From assembly GCA_964538025.1 (NCBI GenBank), contig CAZICZ010000003.1:248001-312000 (forward strand): a DNA stretch of 64,000 bases. The letters are read 5' to 3'. The first letter of the stretch is position 1. Each line of letters starts with the position of its first letter. Below, in pieces: positions 35,412-43,460 of this stretch. The DNA comes from UBA5078 sp964538025. Its GTDB lineage: Bacteria > Pseudomonadota > Gammaproteobacteria > Pseudomonadales > Pseudohongiellaceae. The notes beneath the pieces are model-generated. The model saw nothing but the letters and a program-made list of their open reading frames with translations. It was not told the origin of the DNA and ran no database searches. Both the position numbers and the translations under genes were made by a program.

Positions 35412-37175
35412 CTATTTGGAAGGATCGTCGTGATCATGATCATCTGAGACACCGAAATCACCAGCGACGTTCTGTGGGATGAAGTCCTGCGGATAACCAG
35501 GAACGCTATAGTCATATGCCCATCGGTGAACAACAGGCAGTTCGTGCCCCCAATTTCCGTGCTTAGGTGGCGTTTCTGGTGTCTGCCACTCTAAGGTAGT
35601 CGCGCCCCAGGGATTTCCTCCAGAAGGCTTTCCATTCTTCAAGCTCCAGAAAACGTTGATGAAGAATAGAATCTGTACAACCCCCACAAAGATCGCAGCA
35701 ATTGTAATGTTGGCATTCAACGCTTGTGCAGATTCAGGAATAAAGTCTGTGCTACCCATGGCATAGTAACGACGGGGAACACCCAAGAATCCGAGATAGT
35801 GCATCGGCAAATAAATCGCGTAGGTACCTAGGAAAGTGCACCAGAAATGAATCTTTCCAAGAGTTTCGTTCATTAATTTGCCAGTGATTTTTGGATACCA
35901 GTGGTAGAGAGAGGCAAACAGCACCAGAACGGGAGAGACACCCATTACCATATGGAAGTGCGCGACTACGAAATACGTGTCAGACAAGGGCAGATCTATC
36001 ACGACATTGCCGAGGAAAAGGCCAGTCAATCCACCGTGGATGAACGTGAATACGAAACCGATTGCAAAAAGCATGGGAGTATTGAGGCGGATATCGCCCT
36101 CCCACAAAGTCAAAACCCAGTTGTACACCTTCATCGCAGTTGGAACAGCGATAATCAATGTCGTCGTAGCGAAGAAGAATCCAAAGTATGGATTCATCCC
36201 ACTGACATACATGTGGTGAGCCCACACGATAAAGCTCAGACCTCCAATGGCGATAATTGCCCACACCATCATGCGGTAACCGAAAATATTCTTTCGGGCA
36301 TGGGTGCTGAGTACATCTGAAACCAGACCGAACGCCGGGAGCGCGACGATATACACTTCAGGGTGTCCGAAGAACCAGAATAAGTGCTGGAACAGAATGG
36401 GGCTGCCACCGTTATAGTCGAGCTGCTCGCCTGCAGCCATAATGGCGGGCATGAAGAAGCTCGTACCGAGCGTGAGGTCAAACGTCATCATGATCGCGCT
36501 GACAAGCAGCGCCGGAAACGCGAATAATCCGAGGATAGTCGCAACGAATATTCCCCAGACAGACAATGGGAGACGCATCATCGTCAATCCGCGTGCCCTT
36601 GCCTGCAGCACTGTGGTGACATAATTAAGACCGCCCATAGTGAATGCAATAATGAACACACCAAGAGAAATCAGCATCAACAAGATGCCAGTATCATGAC
36701 CAGGTGTTCCAGCAGTAATTGTTTGAGGCGGATAGAGCGTCCACCCGGCACCAGTTGGCCCGCCTGTTACAAAGAAGCTTGAGAGAAGGATGAGGACAGA
36801 CAGAAGGTAAACCCAGAAACTCAACATGTTAAGGAAAGGGAAAACCATGTCCCGTGTTCCGCACATGAGGGGAATCAGATAATTGCCGAAGCCGCCTAAA
36901 AACAAGGCAGTAAGCAGATAGACTACCATTATCATGCCGTGCATGGTGACGGCTTGATAATAAGAGCTGGGGTCGATCAATGTAAAAGTGTCAGGGAATC
37001 CAAGCTGCAGTCGCATCATCGCCGACAGAAACAGTGCAACTAATCCAACAAAAATTGCAGTTCCGCCATATTGAATGGCAATGACTTTATGATCCTGACT
37101 CCAGATGTATTTGGTGACAAACGAATGTGGATCGTGAAGTTCATGATCTTGATCGGCTAAAGGGACGTAAGCCAT
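35412..37175 (-). CDS. Cytochrome c oxidase subunit I (oxidase 2)
   Basis: A second catalytic subunit of 587 residues, clearly diverged from that of oxidase 1. It keeps VTMHGMIMVV (heme His), GTRDMVFPFLN (D-channel Asp), WFFGHPEVYIVALP (Glu, His, Tyr), WAHHMY (CuB His pair) and VAHFHMVMG (heme ligands), so it should be an active A-type proton-pumping oxidase. It has an extended C-terminal tail (from about residue 530) ending in an Asp/His-rich stretch (DDHDHDDPSK). It lies 95 bases after the diheme subunit II gene. Confidence 0.96.
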   Translation of the reverse strand: MAYVPLADQDHELHDPHSFVTKYIWSQDHKVIAIQYGGTAIFVGLVALFLSAMMRLQLGFPDTFTLIDPSSYYQAVTMHGMIMVVYLLTALFLGGFGNYLIPLMCGTRDMVFPFLNMLSFWVYLLSVLILLSSFFVTGGPTGAGWTLYPPQTITAGTPGHDTGILLMLISLGVFIIAFTMGGLNYVTTVLQARARGLTMMRLPLSVWGIFVATILGLFAFPALLVSAIMMTFDLTLGTSFFMPAIMAAGEQLDYNGGSPILFQHLFWFFGHPEVYIVALPAFGLVSDVLSTHARKNIFGYRMMVWAIIAIGGLSFIVWAHHMYVSGMNPYFGFFFATTTLIIAVPTAMKVYNWVLTLWEGDIRLNTPMLFAIGFVFTFIHGGLTGLFLGNVVIDLPLSDTYFVVAHFHMVMGVSPVLVLFASLYHWYPKITGKLMNETLGKIHFWCTFLGTYAIYLPMHYLGFLGVPRRYYAMGSTDFIPESAQALNANITIAAIFVGVVQILFFINVFWSLKNGKPSGGNPWGATTLEWQTPETPPKHGNWGHELPVVHRWAYDYSVPGYPQDFIPQNVAGDFGVSDDHDHDDPSK

Positions 37176-37270
37176 TAATAATTCCTCCTGACTCTCTTAC
37201 TTCGTTTCGCACAATGCGCCGGATAGCGAATTTGGCGGGTCTTTTTCAAAGCGTTTTTAGATAGCCTGTA

Positions 37271-38629
37271 CTACTGCAGCGAATTCAAATATGAGATCAC
37301 GTCATTCATTTGTTGCTCATCTTTCATTGCGGTCGCAAATGAAACCATTTGCTCGCCGTAGTCATCATCGTTATGGGCGCCGCGAATTTTTGCTTTGAAA
37401 TTCCGCAACTGGTTTGCAACATACCAATCACTTTGACCAGCGATTCTTGGTGCATCAGTCGCCCAACTGCCATTTCCGTCTAGCCCGTGACACGCTGCGC
37501 AATTCGCGTTGTAAATACTTTTGCCACGACGCATATCACCACTAATGGTGTCGGGTGAATTGGTAATGGGGAGCTGGCTAATAAATGCGGCCATATTTCG
37601 GACGGAGTCTTCGGAATTCAACATTCCAGCCATTGGTGCCATCTGACGCCCATACTGGTCGTCGGGGTGTGCCCCGCGTACACCAGACTGGTAATACTTC
37701 AATTGCCGTTCCAGATACCAAGATTGAAGTCCGTTCAAGCGAGGCGCATTCATGGCGGGATTTCCTTCGCCTTGTTGTCCATGACAACTTGCACAGATGG
37801 CGAATTGCTGTTGGCCGGCAGGCGAAGAAGCTGCTGCGCGAGAGTTCAGTTGCGCAAAAGTGGGTTGACGAGACATCCACGCATCAAAGTCTGCTTGTTC
37901 GGCAACAACAATTCGGCCGCGCATGACGTGATGCCCAATTCCGCATAGCTCCTCGCAAAGAATGTCGAAGCTGCCCGTTTCCATCGGGGTAAACCAAAGG
38001 TATGTCACTGTTCCGGGGACCATATCCATCTTTACCCGAAATTGCGGTACGGTGTAATTGTGAAGGACGTCTTTTGATCTCAACAACGCTTTAACCGGTT
38101 TGCCAACAGGCAAATACATTTCCGGATCTTTAACTAAAACGTCGTCTTGGCCATTGGGGTCTTCAGGGTTGATTCCAAACGGATTGGACTCACTGATGAA
38201 GCGTGTATCGACTGTCCCGAGAGCGCCATCACGGCCTGGATAACGGAAACTCCACTGCCACTGCTGCCCGACTACTTCGTACTCTGTTGCTTCATCCGGC
38301 GGCGTGACAAACTGTGCCCAGACAAAAAGCCCTGGCGCCAACATTGCGATAACTCCAAGAGCAGTTCCAACGGACAGTCCAACCTCAAGTTTTGCGTTCT
38401 CCGGCTCGTAAACTGCTTTATGCCCTTCTTTATGGCGAAATTTGTAAACGCAATACGCCATAAACAGGTTCACAGCCACAAATACGGCACCGGTCACCCA
38501 AAACGTTAAGTCAATTGTGAAATCTATATTTCCCCAATTTGACGCGATGGGAGTAAACCACCACGGGCTGATCAAATGGAAAATGACAGAGCCAACGACC
38601 AATAGAACCAAAGCAACTGCTATAGCCAT
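37271..38629 (-). CDS. Cytochrome c oxidase subunit II with two fused cytochrome c domains (oxidase 2)
   Basis: A 452-residue subunit II. After the N-terminal membrane helices (about 2-20, 40-60 and 83-105) comes the CuA cupredoxin domain with H190, C225, E227, C229, H233 and M236 (CEELCGIGHHVM). Then follow two cytochrome c domains with heme motifs CASCH (279-283) and CAACH (377-381). Both resemble cytochrome c4-type halves, for example RLNGLQSWYLERQL and RIAGQSDWYVANQL. A diheme extension is unusual next to the monoheme version in oxidase 1. It is the first gene of the minus-strand operon. Confidence 0.95.
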   Translation of the reverse strand: MAIAVALVLLVVGSVIFHLISPWWFTPIASNWGNIDFTIDLTFWVTGAVFVAVNLFMAYCVYKFRHKEGHKAVYEPENAKLEVGLSVGTALGVIAMLAPGLFVWAQFVTPPDEATEYEVVGQQWQWSFRYPGRDGALGTVDTRFISESNPFGINPEDPNGQDDVLVKDPEMYLPVGKPVKALLRSKDVLHNYTVPQFRVKMDMVPGTVTYLWFTPMETGSFDILCEELCGIGHHVMRGRIVVAEQADFDAWMSRQPTFAQLNSRAAASSPAGQQQFAICASCHGQQGEGNPAMNAPRLNGLQSWYLERQLKYYQSGVRGAHPDDQYGRQMAPMAGMLNSEDSVRNMAAFISQLPITNSPDTISGDMRRGKSIYNANCAACHGLDGNGSWATDAPRIAGQSDWYVANQLRNFKAKIRGAHNDDDYGEQMVSFATAMKDEQQMNDVISYLNSLQ

Positions 38630-38673
38630 ATGCGGTTAATCCTTGTGAAAAATAGGTGTTTGACGGGTGCCAG

Positions 38674-38691
38674 CACGCATCCTGATGCGTG
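38674..38691. repeat. Hairpin in the leader of the oxidase 2 operon
   Basis: CACGCAT and ATGCGTG form a perfect 7-bp stem with a 4-base loop, about 45 bases upstream of the coxB2 ATG. No T-run follows, so a leader or operator role is more likely than termination. Confidence 0.4.
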
Positions 38692-39136
38692 AACAACAGA
38701 ATTAGAGAGCTCAAGAATGAAATTTAAGGAAATACCAAACGCTGCGCAGCGACACGCCAGCGAAGACCAAGCTCTAAAAGCTCGGGATAGAAGATTTGGG
38801 TGAGTCATTGCTAATCCCGTCCTTCACGACGGCCTAGCAATTTACAAATGATACTGCCAGCAAATTTCCAGTAGTGGTGATGTTTGCCTAGACCAAAGTC
38901 ACGCAGTTGACTACGAACGGTACAGAAAATCGCGTTCACAACGTCGTTCCCTCCTTTGTATTATTATTAACGGATGGGTACTCAACGTCATACTTATATC
39001 GTCGAAGTCAAATATCTCTTCAGAAATATTCAACCTTTTCGATCGTATATTATTGTCAAAATGTCCGCAAGCTCTTTTATTTCGGCGCTTACAGGGTGTT
39101 CCAAAAGGTAATTTGCGGATAGCAAAGGAAGGAGAG

Positions 39137-39160
39137 TGAGGGGAACTACACTCCCCCTCA
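39137..39160. repeat. Inverted repeat 3' of the 178-residue membrane protein gene
   Basis: TGAGGGG and CCCCTCA flank a 10-base spacer, about 50 bases beyond the stop of the minus-strand gene at 39213. A terminator role is possible, but no clear T-tract is present. Confidence 0.35.
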
Positions 39161-39212
39161 ATCTAGTAGAGGAATATCAAATCCTACGTTCGATTTTGCA
39201 TGATTGCCCAAT

Positions 39213-39749
39213 TCAAGCTGTCAGCTTAAGTTCTGCAAAAGGATTCAAAAAGTTAGCATCGACTGCTGCCAGATCGGCTTCTTTATGCTTGCTGGCCATC
39301 ATTTCGTGAATCTTTTGCTCTTGATGCTTCTTCGCGTAGATAAGAATCAGATACTTGCCGGAGTCTATCTCTTTACGGAAGATAGTCAGCTTCTTGTTTT
39401 CGCTGGCGATTCCAACTAGACCTCCGACCCAAGCGCCAAAGCAGCTTAATACGAAAATGATGGCGACGTAGCCAAACCAGTGCATATCCGGACCGAATAA
39501 TGCCAATGCCTTTGTCAGAAGCGCAGCCACGATTCCTGCGCCAAAGCCGGACGCCGCACCAATCAGCCCATCACGAATTACATCCAGAGTTTCAATGTAA
39601 TTACTGGAATGGAGCTTTTCTTTACTTAGCCCACTTTCATCTTTGCTTACAATATGCAGAAACCAATCATCTACCCCGATGGCGTGAAGATCGTCAGAAA
39701 TTTCATGAGTGCTTTTGAGGGTAGGTGATAGATAGTAAATGCATTTCAT
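39213..39749 (-). CDS. Uncharacterised glycine-zipper-like membrane protein
   Basis: A 178-residue protein I do not recognise by name. The N-terminal 60 residues are soluble (KCIYYLSPTLKSTHEISDDL...). Two hydrophobic segments follow: a glycine-rich one (about 60-80, GLIGAASGFGAGIVAALL) and a second at about 92-116. The C-terminal region is basic, with a Lys/His-rich helix (AKKHQEQKIHEMM). The layout recalls general-stress and DUF1269-type proteins, but this is a loose resemblance. It is isolated between the oxidase 2 operon and ctaB. Confidence 0.65.
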   Translation of the reverse strand: MKCIYYLSPTLKSTHEISDDLHAIGVDDWFLHIVSKDESGLSKEKLHSSNYIETLDVIRDGLIGAASGFGAGIVAALLTKALALFGPDMHWFGYVAIIFVLSCFGAWVGGLVGIASENKKLTIFRKEIDSGKYLILIYAKKHQEQKIHEMMASKHKEADLAAVDANFLNPFAELKLTA

Positions 39750-40210
39750 AGAACTTCTCCTACTTCTTATTGGTGTAATAGTTACTCAATCCGGGCGAAA
39801 AAATGGAGTTATATTTTTCGCGCAGATTCACTTTACTCCTTCCTTTTTTGAATGTCGCGGAATTTTTGGGTCACAAATTTTCCGGATGATCACTGGCATT
39901 TTCCAAGAATTCACTAGCTAATTTGGTGGAAATCCTCGAGATTTCAAGGGCGGAGTCTCTGTTTTCTTGCAACGCCTGTTCCCGATCAAGATCCAAAATC
40001 GTCCGCTTAAATACAGGAAGTCCCTAGAGTTATAAGGCTCGCAACCTCGAGTTATGTCTAAGAAAAAGTAGATGATGACGATACTGCGGTGAAGGAAGTA
40101 GAATTTCCGGGGGAAGCTCTCGCAGAATTTCGATACAATGTTTTGCCGCCTGAGTGTAGGCTACAACCCACATTACCGGTGTTCATCTACCCCGCTTCGC
40201 AAAGAATTTA
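39750..40210. other. Gene-free region upstream of ctaB
   Basis: 461 bases with no open frame that looks like a protein and no heme A synthase remnant that I can recognise. A GATACAAT element (40132-40139) about 70 bases before ctaB resembles a -10 but lacks a -35. This is where ctaA would be expected if the Pseudomonas order were kept. Confidence 0.45.
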
Positions 40211-41104
40211 GTGAGACAGGAAGTGACAGAATTAGTTAACAAACAAGACGTTAGCTGGCGCGACTTCTACGAGATGTGCAAGCCACGGGTCGTGATGCTG
40301 ATGATCCTGACATCACTTGTCGGAATGTTTTTGGCAGTCCCCGGTATGGTTTCTTTGGATATCCTGATTTTTGGAAATCTGGGTATTGCTTTGGTGGCAG
40401 GCTCTGGGGCAGTCGTCAACCATCTGATCGACTACAAAGTCGACTCCCTCATGAAGCGCACACATAACAGACCGATACCTCAAGGTAGAGTCGACCCCAA
40501 GCAAGCAGCGTTGTTCGCCGCGATAATTGGTGTCGCCGGCATGATGATTTTGCTTCTGATGGTCAATCCACTCTGCGCCTGGCTGACATTAGCCTCCTTT
40601 ATAGGCTACGCCTTCATCTATACCGGTTACCTGAAGAGAGCCACTCCCCAGAATATTGTGATTGGCGGATTGTCAGGAGCCATGCCCCCACTCTTGGGTT
40701 GGTCAGCAGTGACCGGAACAATTGAACCAGGCGCCTTGATTCTCGTGCTCATTATTTTTGCATGGACCCCTCCCCATTTCTGGGCTCTCGCCATTCACCG
40801 AAAAGATGAATATGCCAAAACAGGGATTCCGATGCTTCCCGTCACCCACGGAGAACATGTAACAAAGATCCATATCATTCTTTACACCGTGATCATGTTC
40901 TTGATCACATTGCTACCCTATTTGACGGGAATGAGTGGGCCTCTGTATCTCTTGGCAGCGGTTGTTCTCGGGTTGGGATTCCTGGTGTGGTCACTTCTGC
41001 TTATGTTCAAGCCGAAACCAACGACTGCGATGGACACCTTTCGATATTCCATCGTCTATCTCATGGTGCTGTTTGTTGTCTTGTTGACAGACCACTACCT
41101 CTAG
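40211..41104 (+). CDS. ctaB: Protoheme IX farnesyltransferase (heme O synthase)
   Basis: A UbiA-family prenyltransferase of 297 residues with about eight helices that farnesylates heme B to heme O for heme-copper oxidases. The first Asp-rich motif is NHLIDYKVDSLMKRTHNRP and the second catalytic loop is HRKDEYAKTGIPMLPV. YTGYLKRATPQNIVIGGLSGAMPPLLGW is the most conserved stretch. The start is either GTG 40211 or GTG 40223; both lack a strong ribosome site, the second having AGGAA immediately before it. sco follows 36 bases downstream. Confidence 0.95.
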   Translation: MRQEVTELVNKQDVSWRDFYEMCKPRVVMLMILTSLVGMFLAVPGMVSLDILIFGNLGIALVAGSGAVVNHLIDYKVDSLMKRTHNRPIPQGRVDPKQAALFAAIIGVAGMMILLLMVNPLCAWLTLASFIGYAFIYTGYLKRATPQNIVIGGLSGAMPPLLGWSAVTGTIEPGALILVLIIFAWTPPHFWALAIHRKDEYAKTGIPMLPVTHGEHVTKIHIILYTVIMFLITLLPYLTGMSGPLYLLAAVVLGLGFLVWSLLLMFKPKPTTAMDTFRYSIVYLMVLFVVLLTDHYL

Positions 41105-41140
41105 CTTTTTTCTATTGTTTAAGTCTTTTCGGTAGTCAAA

Positions 41141-41818
41141 ATGAATCGAAATATCAAATTGACCGTCATTCTTTGTCTGGTCTTTGTGGCGTTGGTTTTT
41201 CTGTTGACCTATTACCGGGTCACTCGAAACAACGCTGCAGAAAGCCTAAGCCCTGAAGAGCTTCGGGAATTGGGAGCCTTGGTATATGAAAGGCCGGTGA
41301 CATTGTCACCAATCAACCTGGTCGATCAAACTGGTGAGACGTTTAATGAAGAACGTCTCAGGGGGAAATGGACCTTTTTCTTTTTCGGGTTTACGCATTG
41401 TCCGGATATTTGCCCGTTAACGCTCACTGAATTAAGTCAGTTTTATCGAGAACTTAAAACAACCCAAGAGCATCTGGAAACTCAGATTGTAATGGTAAGT
41501 GTTGACCCTTATCGAGATGATGCGGAGCAACTCTCTCGCTACATGTCGTCCTTTGACAAGGATTTTATTGGGCTTACAGGCCCCTATGATGAACTCTCGA
41601 AATTGGCGAAAGAGTTGTACATCGCTCACAGCACACCGCCGATCATTGAGTCATCTCACGAACATCACAGCACAGATGCAGTTGAAGATTATGTTATTGA
41701 CCACAGCGGGAATATTCTGATTATCAATCCCGAAGGCTTGTATCACGGATTCATGGACACAGCCATTCAGGATGACGAAATTCTCAGGGCCTATCGTTCA
41801 ATTAAGTCGGGATATTAG
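41141..41818 (+). CDS. SCO1/SenC-family copper chaperone
   Basis: A 225-residue membrane-anchored thioredoxin-fold protein for CuA-site assembly of oxidase subunit II. It has an N-terminal helix (about 7-25), then the copper site C87-PDI-C91 (THCPDICPLTLTEL) with the distal His ligand in VIDHSGNILII (H188). A short His-rich insert (SSHEHHSTDA, about 171-180) precedes it. It follows ctaB as in Pseudomonas and is convergent with znuB, overlapping by 4 bases. Confidence 0.95.
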   Translation: MNRNIKLTVILCLVFVALVFLLTYYRVTRNNAAESLSPEELRELGALVYERPVTLSPINLVDQTGETFNEERLRGKWTFFFFGFTHCPDICPLTLTELSQFYRELKTTQEHLETQIVMVSVDPYRDDAEQLSRYMSSFDKDFIGLTGPYDELSKLAKELYIAHSTPPIIESSHEHHSTDAVEDYVIDHSGNILIINPEGLYHGFMDTAIQDDEILRAYRSIKSGY

Positions 41819-42612
41819 CGCGGCGACACTTTCATGCCAGGCCACAAATAGCTCACCAGAAACCACATACTGGCGGCTACGACAATAGAGGGACCGGCGG
41901 GAGTGTCGTAGAAATAGGAAAATGCCAGCCCCCCAAAAACAGATACCATACCAAGCAGTGCCGCACCAATCGCCATTTGTTCAGGCGTCTCAGAAAATCT
42001 TCGCGCCGTTGCCGGTGGGATAATCAATAATGACGTGATAAGAAGCACGCCAATAATTTTCATCGACACCGCGATTAACAGTGCTACCAATAGCACTAAT
42101 ACTGCATGCAATTTGCCTACAGCTATTCCTTCCACGTGTGCGAGTTCTTCATGAACAGTGATCGCCAGAAGTTTGTTCCATTGTGAATACAACAAGAATC
42201 CGATAGTAAGTGCGACGAGCATTATCAAAACGATATCCACTTGTGTAACGGTCAGCAAATCACCGAACAAATACCCTTCAATGTTGATCTGGACATTGCG
42301 AGAAAATGACAAGATCAACATGCCAAATGCCAGAGTGCTGTGTGCAAGTATTCCGAGTAATGTATCTGTCGAGAGAGATTTATTAGATTGTAATCGAATC
42401 AAAATGGCAGCAAATAAGAGCGCGCCTGCAATCACAGCAAGTTGTGAATTGATATCCAACAAAATACCAATCGCAACACCTAGAAGAGACGAATGTGCCA
42501 GAGTATCACCAAAATAGGACATCCGACGCCACACGACGAATGACCCCAAGGGGCCTGCGACAGCTGCAATAATGAGACCAGCGGCAAGCGCCCGCAAAAT
42601 GAAATCATTCAT
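41815..42612 (-). CDS. znuB: Zinc ABC transporter permease ZnuB
   Basis: Membrane permease of the high-affinity zinc importer (265 residues, about seven to eight helices, ABC-3 family). The ATG at 42612 gives MNDFILRALAAGLIIA; the 59-codon upstream extension of the frame lies inside znuC and is not real. Family blocks include GPLGSFVVWRRMSYFGDTLAHSSLLGVA and GVLLITSLLIIPPATAR. The start overlaps the znuC stop by 8 bases, so the two are translationally coupled. Confidence 0.94.
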   Translation of the reverse strand: MNDFILRALAAGLIIAAVAGPLGSFVVWRRMSYFGDTLAHSSLLGVAIGILLDINSQLAVIAGALLFAAILIRLQSNKSLSTDTLLGILAHSTLAFGMLILSFSRNVQINIEGYLFGDLLTVTQVDIVLIMLVALTIGFLLYSQWNKLLAITVHEELAHVEGIAVGKLHAVLVLLVALLIAVSMKIIGVLLITSLLIIPPATARRFSETPEQMAIGAALLGMVSVFGGLAFSYFYDTPAGPSIVVAASMWFLVSYLWPGMKVSPR

Positions 42613-43360
42613 GATGATGATGCTCCACCACTTCCCCTGTGATTGCATGGTGATGATTATGGTGATGAGTGTAAACGGCGATATTTTTCGCTTCGCGTTT
42701 TCCGAATAACGCCAAATAGGACGGATCGACACTGACCTGTTCAGGTCGCCCATGGCAGCAAATGTGATGATTAAGACAAACAACTTCATCAGTCTTTGCC
42801 ATTACAAGATGAAGGTCGTGAGAAATCATCAAGACGCCGCATTGATGGCGTGTGCGCAGATCATTGATCAATTGGTATAATTCCGCTTGCCCAGAAACAT
42901 CCACACCCTGTGCGGGCTCGTCGAGGACAAGAAGTTGCGGAGATTGCAACATTGCCCTCGCGAGCAGTACGCGTTGTAATTCTCCACCTGAAATATCCCG
43001 GACTTGGTGATGAAATAAATGGCTGACTTTTACTTCCTCAAGAATTTCTCCTACCGGAAGCCTGGGCCGATCATTTGTGAGCTCTAGAAAGCGTTTGACG
43101 GTCAGTGGCATTGTGGGTTCGATGTGCATCTTTTGCGGCATGTACCCAATGCGAAGCGCGTGTGGTTTTTCTACGACGCCAGCATGGGGTTTTAGTAAAC
43201 CGAGCATGATGCGGACCAACGTCGTCTTTCCCGCGCCGTTGGGTCCAATCAGTGTCAGTACCTGCCCTCGATGAACACTGACGCTTACATGCTGCAATAC
43301 TTGTCTATCACCAAATTGCATACTGATGTCGTGTGCCTTGATCAAGCATTCTGCGTTCAT
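42605..43360 (-). CDS. znuC: Zinc ABC transporter ATP-binding protein ZnuC
   Basis: ATPase of the zinc importer (251 residues from ATG 43360, MNAECLIKAHDISMQFG). It has Walker A GPNGAGKTT, Q-loop YMPQK, signature ISGGELQRVLLARA, Walker B LLVLDEPAQGVD and switch His in MISHDLHL. The C-terminus carries a His-rich tail (THHHNHHH and a final EHHHHE) that could buffer zinc. It is divergent from znuA with a 100-base spacer. I do not see a zur gene here, although in Pseudomonas one accompanies these genes. Confidence 0.95.
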   Translation of the reverse strand: MNAECLIKAHDISMQFGDRQVLQHVSVSVHRGQVLTLIGPNGAGKTTLVRIMLGLLKPHAGVVEKPHALRIGYMPQKMHIEPTMPLTVKRFLELTNDRPRLPVGEILEEVKVSHLFHHQVRDISGGELQRVLLARAMLQSPQLLVLDEPAQGVDVSGQAELYQLINDLRTRHQCGVLMISHDLHLVMAKTDEVVCLNHHICCHGRPEQVSVDPSYLALFGKREAKNIAVYTHHHNHHHAITGEVVEHHHHE

Positions 43361-43460
43361 GGTGGCAATTCTTCGCTCGTGCAAATGGGACAAATCACTG
43401 GAATTTGAGAAGCGGTGTATCATAGCATTAGTTCTCACCGCCTCACGCCAGTCTGACGCT

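Larger units (their letters stand above)
38630..39212. other. Gene-free region upstream of oxidase 2
   Basis: 583 bases in which I find no credible gene: the open frames are short and lack start signals or recognisable protein. It contains a CACGCAT/ATGCGTG hairpin (38674-38691) in the presumed coxB2 leader and a TGAGGGG/CCCCTCA inverted repeat (39137-39160). The middle part (38990-39060) is A/T-rich and is the likely promoter zone for the minus-strand oxidase operon. Confidence 0.45.

Noticed and set aside
38907..39122. A 71-residue plus-strand frame upstream of oxidase 2
   Set aside because: The translation is low-complexity and Tyr/Ser/Phe-rich in A/T-rich DNA without a ribosome site.
42131..42142. 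TTCCACGTGTG inside znuB as a third parS
   Set aside because: Only the left half matches; the right half of the palindrome is absent.
43361..43460. A Zur operator between znuC and znuA (TGTATCATAGCATTA region)
   Set aside because: It matches the gammaproteobacterial Zur consensus at too few positions and is not a good palindrome.
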